A DNA stretch of 64,000 nucleotides from Epinephelus fuscoguttatus (Eukaryota > Chordata > Actinopteri > Perciformes > Serranidae), in NCBI RefSeq assembly GCF_011397635.1, contig NC_064770.1, forward strand, positions 35,798,598-35,862,597. Reading direction: 5' to 3'. This document shows positions 33,388 through 45,100 of this stretch, piece by piece. The notes under the pieces are model-generated. The model made no database searches, had not been told where the DNA came from, and worked only from the letters and a program-made list of their open reading frames with translations. Each line of letters starts with the position of its first letter. Position 1 is the first letter of the stretch. A program made the translations under genes and the position numbers.

Positions 33388-33727
33388 TGTGTTCACACCA
33401 ACCATGATGCAAAGTTTCACATTGCGTTATTCGGGCTAGTTTGATTGCTAGAAAATTTAGTGTTGACTTGCTTCATACATACGTGAAATCGCTGAATCAA
33501 TAAATGAACTTCCGCTGCATCATACACCCGGAGAATCTCAATGCTGATTGGCTATCCAGCGCGAATTGGTCGCTAGTTCAGATTTTTCAACTCTTGCGAA
33601 TAAGTAAATGACGCAAAATCACGCTACTTGCTTCATTTATGCACTGTGCCACCTGCCAGGAATTTGTTTAATCTCGTCTTTACATACACTTGCACAAGTT
33701 ACTTAATTCGCACCCGGTGTGAACACA
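33388..33727. mobile_element. Short element with 12-bp perfect TIRs
   Basis: TGTGTTCACACC (33,388-33,399) and GGTGTGAACACA (33,716-33,727) are perfect inverted repeats bounding 340 bp. No coding sequence, and no unambiguous TSD. Confidence 0.55.
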
Positions 33728-34047
33728 ACATAAAACAGGATAGCAAACTACCTCGACAATGTGACCAAACACAAGTATGATGCTGAATATATTAAACTGC
33801 GTGGACCTTGAACTAAGGAGAAATCTGGACTCCTTGGCTGCACCAGAGGGAGGCCACTGATCTAACACAATGGGACAGTTATGACTTTGGTAAATGCTCG
33901 ACACCGAGTGAGGAAGTGAAAATGTCTTTATTAAAAATGCGAAATGATGAACTCACTCCAACTCTTAAATCCAACCAGTTTCCAACAGAAGTCGTTGTGT
34001 GGAACACGTGAACATTTATTTTAATATGTAATCTTTCAAAGCATGAC

Positions 34048-34053
34048 TTTATT
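34048..34053 (-). terminator. ccn1: Candidate poly(A) signal of the CCN1-like gene
   Basis: AATAAA on the minus strand, about 2.1 kb after the stop codon. The intervening 34,054-36,144 is mostly single-copy-looking and could be 3'UTR, but the end cannot be fixed without transcripts. Confidence 0.3.
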
Positions 34054-36144
34054 ATTACAGATGGTATTAATGTACACTAGAAGACATACAATCATCATGC
34101 TTTCAACTTGGCACTTAATGCTCATAAAGGATCTGAACCCTGCTCTGTTCAGTGCTAAACTATACGTGGACTACTTCAGTATAACTCGGTAAACGGATTG
34201 GCCCTTATACAGCAGATAGAACTACAAAGAAAGGTAACAATGCATCTGTACATAGCTGCTCTATAGTGTCCTTTAACAAAACTACACATACAGTACCAAA
34301 ACCACAGCATCTACATAGGCAAATAGCATCTTGTTAATCACCTGTAAAAAGTTCAAAGGTTGTCAGGCTTCGAGTTTTTTACCTACAGAAGCCTACTGTA
34401 GCCGAAAGATGGTAGAAAATGCAAATATTTTCCAGTTTCACATAAAAACTGACATCATGTCTAAGCCACTATTTTATGGCACGAAAGAAAACACATCTTT
34501 GAAATGTTAAAATGGTGATTTAAATAATTTCACCCACTTAAAAATGTGTAAAAATCAGTTTGAAATGACCTCTCAGTCCCTCTGTGTCACCTTTGAGATA
34601 AAAGGTCATGAACCAAGGCTGTCGTAAGGTGCGTGGACTTGAACACGTGTCCCAGTTGAGTGAGACGCTCAAGTTCTTCAGTCATAGTAAAGGATTTTGG
34701 CCACAACAGTTACAGAATAATACAAAAGTCCCCTCTTTCAAAATGTCCTCAGATACAGGTTCTCATTGGCCTCTGCAGGGCCGTGTCGCTCCTCTCCGCC
34801 TCTGACAGTGACGTCAACTGACAACGCAGCCTTCATTTCTCAGAAACAGTCACCACTTAAACACGAGGAAGCATGAGTTATTGTTTTGTGTCAGTGAGCC
34901 TGCATGCTGCTCGATTACAGGCCAGATTTGGGCACCAGAGCGGTTCCACCCGCCAGTCACAAATTACATGTTTACCCCAGCACACGCAGTTTTCAATTTT
35001 TATTTTTACAGCAAAACCAGAGAGTGGCTGATTTGCTCTCGCCGCCCCTCCGAGTCAGGATTGTAATTTGCGCAGAATTAGGCGGTCGACGTCTCGGCGC
35101 CAGAATCCCAGGCTTGTTCTTCTGGTGCTTGCTAAATGTCTCAGTCTCTTGTGGAGGCGAGGCAGGGGATGAGTCCAGCTGTGTAAACAACCTTTGACAT
35201 ATTCCCTCGCTAATGCGCACAAAGCCTCGACCAGTCAGGTTCAACTCTTTTTCTAGTATGCACCACCTCTTCTCCTGTAGCCTTCATCATCCATCATTAG
35301 ATACGGCTCTCTGACCGCTGTAACCTCCAGGGTCAAGCCCTGGATCTGTGGGAGTCCTTCTCTCCTTCTTGTGGCTGACAGCTCTCAGCTGTTTTGTCCC
35401 CGTTCAGCCATGCTGAAGCTCCAAACATAGCAGCTCCGCCTTCCCTGGTGGCAGGCCGCTGTGTCATCATGTCTGTCTCAACAATAAATACCAGTGAATA
35501 AATACCATAAAAAGACACAAGCCACACTCCTGCGAGAACATCTGAGATGCTCCTCCATCTTCTGCCATCTCGATCCCAGTCTTTGCTGTCAAGTCTTCTC
35601 TGTGAGTCTTCATTTGGTTTATCAATACTAATTATCGGAGTGCACCAACAGGTTTCCTGTTTGGCTCCGAAGTAACGTCAGACCAGCTTTCTATTGGCTA
35701 GTCGGACCTGTTGCTCAGTGACTGTGATGCAGCTCCACACCACCTACAAAAGAAACACCAGCACGTTGGCTTTTGATCCAGCGTCCCCGACCAAAGTCTC
35801 AGAGTTCAGGGGACACTTGGTGCATGGCAGCAACATGGCGGCCGGTTGCATCTATAAAGATTTCATCACAGTCTGTCGAAGTCTGGCGACACCAGGGACA
35901 ACCTCTTATCTACACTACAGCAGGGGCTGCTCACTTTGCTCTGTCCAAGGTGGAGATGCGCCGGTCTGATTCCTTCTTCTCGCCCCATTCCTCCCCAAAT
36001 AATCTTTCAGAAAAGACGTGTGCACCTCGCTAACGTCTACTCATAGATACACTAAGGACAGCTATTCTATAACGGGGGTCACTATGGGGGAGTTAATGTC
36101 TTAGTTTATGGGGGAATGTAGGTTGGGGGCGGGGGTTGATACCA

Positions 36145-39100
36145 CTAGTCGATGAATTTGTGCGTGTCTCCGTAGAGCCATCGCTGAGGAGGCATGGCGG
36201 CCTCGTTGAGGTGGTTGCACTCGTCGCTGCACTTGCAGGACTGGATGAACATCACAGACCTGTTGAAGCGCTCGCCATCAGGACAGGCGAAGGTCACACT
36301 GGCAGTGCGTGTGCGACGGGGTGAGCAGCAACGGCCGTCCCTGCACACGCCGCAGTAGTTGGGCCTGTAGAGACGTGTGCTCCTGCAGCCGGCGTAGGAC
36401 ATGCGGTGTGGTTCAGGGGCCTTATGGGTACGAGAGCACTTCCTTCCTTTCTGGGGACGGAGAGAGAAGAGAGAGTGAATTCAGTCTTTCAGGAGGTTAA
36501 CAAGAGTCTAAAGCCATGCTAACGACTCTGTGATGCTAAAAGGCTAACATGAATAGTAGGATTCATCCTCTGAGGACCATGAGAGCATTTCCAAGTTTTC
36601 AAGTTTCAAGGCAACCAATGTTGCCCAACAAAGTTTACTATGTTTTTGGTCAAAATTGAGTGTTGACTGAAATTAAACCTTTGGATATCTGTTCTATCTT
36701 GTGAGAAAAAGATGGAGCCTATCCCAGCTCACATTGGGTGAAAGGCAGGGTTCACCCTGGACAGGTCACCAGACTATCACAGGGCTGACACATAGAGACA
36801 GACAACCATTCACACTCACATTCACAGTCTTTGGACTGTGGGAGGAAGCCAGAGCACCCGGAGAAAACCCACGCTGACACACAAAGAGCTAACAAACTCC
36901 ACACAGAAGGGTTCCAGGAACCTTTGTGTTGTGAGATGACAATGCTAACCGCTGCACAACCGTGCTGCCACCGCTGTGAGTGTATCACAACGCATATTGA
37001 ACATGAGAATAAAGATAATACCAACGACAAAATAATTTCTACCTGACCATGGCTTGATCATTGATGATGAAGATTATAATTAATGAAGATTATAATAAAC
37101 GTTTTTAGGTTTTGGGTCAAACCTGATGAAGTAAACATTACAACAAACTTATACTTGAGGGTTGCTAAAAAAAATTCTGTTACTACTTTTAATACAGACG
37201 TCTGTAAACTCACAAGTGACTAATGGGAACAACAGTGTTGAACAGTGAAATTGGTTCACTACTGAGTGATCCAGCATCAGCAAAACAAGCTGCAATGTAA
37301 CCACTTGGGGCATGTTTGCACTGTCAATTTACGTCCGCCAGAGGGGCTTGTTTTTGCCACTGACAGGCTCAGATTTTTATTATGTGTCTTACAACATTAT
37401 GCAAAGGATCCCTACAGAGATAGACCTTTTAGTTAAAGAGTAAGATTCTTTTTGTTTAACCAGAAACGGCCCCGAAATCGCCATCCCCAAACCCGCCAGA
37501 CTCCATTTAAATAAACAGTAATTTTAGCCTGTATAGAGCCAGCATGTTGTCACATCTAATTGGGTGGATTAAGGGTTTATTTCAACCAAACCAGAGTTGC
37601 TGATTGCTGGAATTATGGAAAGACGAATCAAGACAGTATTTGTACATTTTATTTTTTTTCTGTTGACTCTGAATGAAGCGTGTTTTACGATGATAAAATT
37701 ACTGCTTATTTAAATGGAATCTGGTGGGTTTGATCATGGCGCTTTCTGGCCTGTTTTTGGTTACACAAAAAGGATCTTATGCTTTAACAAAAAGGTCTAT
37801 CTCTGTAGGGATCCTTTCAACAATGTTGTCAGAGACTTAAAATGACAGTCTGAGCCTGTCAGTGGCAAAAACAAGCACTTTTATTGTTCGTATACTGACT
37901 GAACAAACAGCCTGGCTGCTGCTCTCGCCCAACAGTTGACTACTAAATTTGTTCCCATTGGTTATTTAGACACAAAAACATGGGGAAATAAAGTCCAGGT
38001 TGAAAAGTACCCCTTAACTCTGGATTTTTATGTTTATTTGACGTGCAGAAAGCAGCACAGTAACTCTTGAGCATAGTGGGGAATGCTCTGTTTTCCCCCT
38101 TGGTGTAAAAGGATGTGACGTCTTGTGGGCGTTCCCATCAATACTGACTTTATCTAAGGCTAATATGAATAGTGGGATTCATCTTTTGAGACTATGAGTA
38201 TTATTTACAAAATTTCAAGGCAACCCATAGTTCAAGTTAAGCTGCAGGCATGGCTAATAATCTTTTCTTTCTGTGATGTGCCGCGTTCTGTAGAGCAGGT
38301 TGAACACTGCTTTATAGAGTCACATTGTTAGCATACCGCACAGCAAAATGTAACAACTCATCATTTGAGCCGTGAGCCATGAAAAACAAAGTTAATGCAG
38401 TTAAGTACAGAGACGGGGGAAAAACAAAATAAAGGTCAGTGCAACCGCTGAGTGCCAGCAAGGGGAGCATGCCAGCAATAGTTAAGGATTGACACTGATA
38501 CACATTAACACCCACAGCAACTCTGCAAACACTGGAAGAGCAGAGAGAAACAGGTGCATAACAACCCATCAGCTTCATGAGAGGCTCATGGCGAGAGGCA
38601 GAATGTTTCTGAGGGTGTTGCTGCGAATGAAATGTGAGAGAGCAGCAGAGTGGGCGAATCAAGTGCTCTTTAAATCACACAGCAGAGAGCCACTGAGTGC
38701 AGCTGACTGCCACAGCGTCGCGGGGTCAGTGTGGGAGAGCTGCAAACCCCCGCAGACGAGTGAGGGGGGATTTTATCCCTTTGTCACATCTCTGAAAAGT
38801 TCTGGGAGAGCTGCAGTGTTATTTAAAATGAAAACTTAGAAACAAGCTGATAACAATGTTGGTGATGTATTGTGTTTTTAAAAAGATCACAGAAAAGAAC
38901 TACTTTAAGCAGAGACATTCCCGAAAGTTACCAGTCTCTGAACACATCAGCTATTAGTCTGACAATGATTGTCTACAGTCCGATTAGCAAGTCGAAACAA
39001 GACAACGGAATTGGAGTTGAGAGGCGATATCTATTATAGATATCTGATTATAAATGCAGATAAACTTTAAAAAGCTGTTAGCTGATGAGTTCTGAGATGG

Positions 39101-42100
39101 TATTTTGTTCTCTTCTTGATACACAAGACCAGCAAGGCGTCATCCAGACTAGGCTGTCATCACAACGTCCTCTTTTGGGACACTGAGGATGATGAAACAT
39201 GTCTCCAAATTCCTACGTTAAACAAACCGGCTTAAATATATAACCCAAGCCAAAGAGTAGTCTCGCGTGACCAGCCTTCCTTACTTCGGAATGGGAGTCT
39301 GGGGACATTCATCTTTCATTTTGTAATAGAAATGGGCGGAGATATCCAGACCATGTGACGGTGTTGCCATAGGTACGGCACGTGTGTTACATGTAACAGA
39401 GACGTTGCAGCTCTGCAATATAACTTAATCAAATGAAATCATATCCATTTTAATCTCTTCTTGCGATGCACTGAACACTTCCTTTTCTGTTGTACTACGG
39501 ACAACAATTCAGGGAACAGCAATTCCAGTGTAGGCGGGTGTAAGGCAAAGCTAACCAGCCGTTGGTCAAGGAAGTGCGGAAGTACACGGATTTGGATCCA
39601 ATCACATCACTGCCGCTGGGAGCCAGCGCTAGCTCTATTACAACTTTCCTATGGGAATGTCAACAGACGACAGAGTCAGCCAGCGTGCTGACGTCATCGG
39701 CTAGCCAAAGAGTTGCTGTGTCGTTGGTTGCACCAGCAATAAATCTGAAAACACGTATCTCTTATTTGTTTCCCTTCCATGTTGTAAAACAGATGGAAGA
39801 TAGCAGCATGGGCTTTGGCTCCAAGCTATAGACCTGAGCGGTAAGGTTTCACCCCCAACTCCATGTCCCCTTTTGGACAAAAGCAACGCATCGTCACATA
39901 AAGAGAGAAACGGGAAAATGCTAAATGATGCTGGTGACAGTTGATACTGATAGATAGCTAACGTTAGCTTGAGTAGGAAGGTGCTGCAGTACAGTCATAC
40001 TGTGGCAGCATCAGACAGTCTCCGTCTCCGACTAAATCTCAACCTAGATCAAACAGTTGGTTGTTAACAAACAACACTTATCCTACTGATACCTGGTGAT
40101 TCAATCAGATATAGTGGCCACTGTGTTGGGTCATTGATCCACTTGGACGGGGGAGGACTAAAGGGACTTAATGATCAACTTTCATTTATGGTATTTAGGA
40201 ATGGTGAATGCTCAGGTTCAGGCAAGGTCACAAAACAATTATTAGACGTGTTTATATAATAGGATCTTTGGCGTTCTATCCCCATGACATTTTGTGAGGT
40301 ACCCATATGTGCTGGTCTGGTGTATACGGGCTGTTTACCTGCATGCAGCCAAGGTCTGCTCAAACGCAATTGTTCAATAGTACATGGACTACAATCGGAA
40401 CACTTCTGATACCAAAATCTGCTCTTGTTGTCTGGAGATTCTGCATCTATGTGCAGACTTCTGTTTATAGATTAGGAAGCTACCACCATCAGCCAAGAAC
40501 CCCCTGTAAAATGTCGAAATTATATCTCTACACTTCAGCCTCAATTGTCGCCTCACAGCAAGAGGGTCCCTGGTTCCTAGAGTTTGCATGTTTTCCCCGT
40601 GTCAGCGTGGGTTTTCTCTGGGTACTCCGGCTTCCTCCCACAGTCCAAAGACATGCAGGTTAATTGGTGACTCTAAATTGTCCGTAGGTGTGAATGTGAG
40701 TGTGAATGGTTGTCTGTCTCTATGTGTCAGCCCTGTGATAGTCTGGTGACCTGTCCAGGGTGTACCTTGCCTCTCACCCAGTGTCAGCTGGGATAGGCTC
40801 CAGCCCCCTTGCGACCCTGAACGGGATGATCGGTTACAGAAAATGAATCAATGATTGAAAGGATACAACATGTTAAGACGTGTTAATTACTGAGATTTAG
40901 AGTGATGGTAGACAGAGCCAGGGTAGCTGTTTCCCTCTATGTGCAGTCTTTGTGCTAAGCTAACTTCCTACTGGCTTCATATTTACCGTACAGACATGAG
41001 ACCTAACTCTGTGCTAGATAGCAACCAAATGTTTTAGTTGTCATTTACAGAGGGACTACCAAGAACTGAGCTCGAAGCTGCAGAGAGGAAACTTGGTCTA
41101 AATCTGCTCTGTCGTCATCCTGCTGAGGATGTTTCCCACACAGCAACAGAACTGTGAATAGACCAAATGGACCAGAAAGGGCTCAGCTACAGACGGATTC
41201 AGGGTGGGTGGGGTCTGTACACATGCCACGGTATTAATACCAATCTGTCCCCTGGAGAGCAAACCTTTCCTGAATCTATTTAGCCTGGTGGCTGCTCTGC
41301 GTGTTTGTGGTCTGTCAGAGGAAGAGCTGTATTCTGTCACTTCATGAGAGTCTTAAAATCACCACACACTCCTCACCTTGACTGGGATGGACATGGAGCT
41401 ACAGGGCCGGATGTTGCACAGACGTGTCTCCTTGATGAGCTTACACCGGGCGTTGTCGTTGGTAACACGAGAGGAGACGCCCATTCCGCAGCTCCGAGAA
41501 CACTGGGACCAGGAAGTAGTCTGAACCACGCACTGATCTCCCACCTGCCTCCAGGCTAGGAGAGATGATACAGAGGACGTGTGAGACGACAATGCAGAGT
41601 TTGGCGAGTCAGAGACAGAGAAGCAAGATCAGCAAAGTGACGCTGGGGTAAAAAGGGCCGGTGGGAGAGAGACGGAGAAGGAGAGGTCCAGAGATGCAAA
41701 GCACACTGGTCTCATTCAGTGAACAGGCAACACTGACGCATAGAGAAGGTGATTACAGAGAGGGGAAAGCTGGGTGACAGAGGTATGTGCTGTGTGAGAG
41801 CAGTGTGTGAGAGCACCTCTGGTGTGCAAGGAGCCAGTGGAAAACAAGCCTCACATAAATGCTGACACACACACACACACATAGATGCAGAGGAAAAGGC
41901 TCACAGTGAGGCCGTTTGTGCGTCAGGGGGCTAAAATGACTAAAACATAAACATGATGCTTTACTGCGTAGAGGAAACAGACGGCACTCTGAGGCGACAC
42001 GGCGGCACCCTCTCTTACCCGCCAGGTGCTTGTTTCCACGTGGCTTGTCCCACTTGCGCCCCACCTCCACCAGCTCGTTGCCCAGGGTGTCCTTCTCCTT

Positions 42101-45100
42101 CTTGGGTTTGTAGGGGTACAGCTTCCGGTAAGGCTTCGGGTAAGGCTTCGGGAAGGGGTAGGCTGGGTAGGGGATGAAGGGGTAAGGCGGGTAAGCTGGA
42201 GGTTGGGGTCGACGGTGCACCGGGGGCACGACGGTGGTTCCCTTGTGGCAGTCGATGGTGAGGCAGCACTGGCCTGGTACTTTGACTAGCTGTGGAGAGG
42301 GACAGGAAGGGGACGCCAGGGGCACATGGCTGGGGCAGAGGGGCACGCAGCCCACCGCTCCGTCGATGCAGGTGCACTGGTGTTTGCAACCAGCGCGGAA
42401 ATTCTCGCCGTTTTGATAAATGCGGCCGTTGTATTCGCAGGAGCGGCCCTCTGCCTTTGCTGAGGGAAAGGAAACAGACAGGTTGGTTAAAATACTTTGA
42501 AACACAAAAGTGATCAGATATCTATGGAGGCAAATAAGAGACATGACTATCTGAATTTTAACAGCTATTGAATACTTAATATTAAAACACCACTAAACTC
42601 ATAGCAGTGAATTATTTTACTTTGTATCTGAATCTGTTTGTTCTGTATTTACCTGTATATTAAATATTAAAATATTTCAAAAGCTAAATTAGATTTTTTT
42701 TTTAAATGTGCACAAATTCAGATCCAAAAATTCAAGTGTCATGAATTTCAAAAAAATTCATCTAGGTTACTCAAATTCAATTGGTCAAATTCAGATCTTA
42801 AAATTCAAGTAGAAAATTTAGATAGAACAGTCAAATGTGATTGGTCAAAATATTCAGGCTCATTTTATGGAAGCGAATAAGAGACAAAAGTATTTTTAAC
42901 ATTTTTAACAGACACTACATTTATTTGTCAATATTTACAGATTCAGAATTTAAAAAAAAAAAAAATGATCCAGGTTACTTAAATCTAATTGGTCAAATTC
43001 AGATCTTAAAATTCAAGTAGAAAATTTAAAAATTTCGATAGAACAGTCAAATGCAATTGGTCAAAATATTCAGGCTCATTTTATGGAAGCAAATAATGGA
43101 CAAAAGTATTTGAATTTTAATAGGCACTAAATGTATTTGTTCTGAGTTTACCTCTTTGAAATTAAAATCAAGCACTTCTTGATTTGCAGTTTCAAAAGCT
43201 GATACTGAATATTTTTTGTCAATTTTTACAAATAAAAAATATTCAATTGGTCAATTTTAGATGTGAAAAATGTAAGTTGTAGAAAATTCAAACAGTAATA
43301 TCCCAGGCTACCAGGGACAGGATAGGCTCTCGAGGCTAATTGTTTTGACCAATCGGATTTCATCAACCTGAATCCTATTATTTAATTTTTATTTTATTTT
43401 ATTTATTTATTTATTTATTTATTTTTGAAATGATGATACTTGAATTTTTGGATCTGAATTTGTGTCGACTGTTAAAAAAATTCAGCTTTTGAAATTGCAA
43501 ATAAAGAAATTTTATATTTTAATTTCCAAGAGATTAATTCAAAACAAATAAAATATTTCAATTCTATGAATTATATATATATATATATATATATATTTCA
43601 ATTTTAATATTAATTACTCAGTGACTGTTAGAATTCAAAATATTTATGTCTCTTATTTGCTTCCATATGGATTGCTTATCATGTCCTGGGTAGCCCAGAT
43701 GTTGCTATCTGAATTTTTTTCAACTTGAATTTTTAGATCTGAATTTAGCCAATTGAATTAGAGCCACCTGAAATTATTTTATTTTTATGTTGTTGTTGTT
43801 GCTTTTTATAAATTCTGAAATTAGAATTTTTGGATCACTGAAAAAAAATATGTTAAAATTCAGCATATGAAATTGGAACCCAAGAAATGATATAATTTAA
43901 TTTCAAAGACAAATTCAGAGCAGATAAATTCAGTGACTGTTTAAAGTTCAAACACTTTTGTCTCCTGTTTGCCTCCATATGTATCCAATATTCTGGATCC
44001 AAAGAAAACTCTGAAGCTGATGAAAACTTAAGCCGCAGGAGAAACAACAAACAGGAAGTGGCTCGTATGTAAATGACTCTTTAATACGTGCAGAGATCAG
44101 AGGAGAGAGGCAGAGACACACTATCTCCAGATTTATGAAGCGAGCTCTATTCTTAGATCTGAGAAGAATTTTGACTTGTTTACAATGTCCTTCCCCTCCG
44201 TTCCCTGAGTGGGACTCCCCATGCAACACCCTGGATACCCCCCTTTATATAGAAACACCCCCAAATAAACAGGCATATAAAAATACCACTGTGCGTGCGT
44301 GTGCTTGTGTGTTTCATGGGGCTGTTTGTGTACACACTGAACTACTTATATAAATCCCGGAGTTGGCCAGGTTTCAGTCGCAGCTCATGAAGGTGCTCTG
44401 TTTTTGAAACGTGGCACTGGCTTCAAACCCGAAGCCCCTATCAAAGAGAGACTCCAGCCGCTTGGCTCAGACGCCAGATTCCCCACCCTGAAGTTACACA
44501 TTCCCTCACTCAACCCCAAACTAAACCCCAAACTCTGTAAACCCAAAAGCTCCCCCTGCATCTCCCCCCTCTGTCTCTCTGTCAGCCCTCTGTGGTACGT
44601 ACCCCTGCAGATGCCATGGGTACGGCCCACATCGTTGCCGTAGTTGCACTCCAGGCCTTTATGGTGGTCACAGGGCCGCCCTTCATGGCAATCCTGGTTG
44701 AGCTGAGCGGCGCACACCTTGCAGCAGCCGCAGCCGTCTGGCACCGAGCTGACCCCTGGGGGACAGGACGGAGGCCCCGCCGGACACTCACACACCACCG
44801 GGCAGCCAGCAGTCACCTACAGGACGGGACACAGTGTTAGTTAACCTGGATACCTGCACTTCATGCGGTGCATTTAAGGGGGAGCCACACTGGAACCAGG
44901 CAGGACAATAGTTTGACTCATGTTACGCAGATCACAGAAATTCCTCAAAGTGTGTGAGGCTTAAACATTCGCTGAATACCCAGCACTGTCCCCAGCCCCA
45001 CAGGGATATCTGTAACCCTCTGTCGCCTTCCGCTTGGCATTCGCCGGGCAAGCGGGGATGAAAGGTGCGTTCTCTGACCCAAAATCCCCTCCTCCACACC

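Noticed and set aside
42015-42389. 124-aa Pro/Leu-rich minus-strand frame
   Set aside because: It is the out-of-frame shadow of the VWC/hinge exon of the CCN1-like gene.
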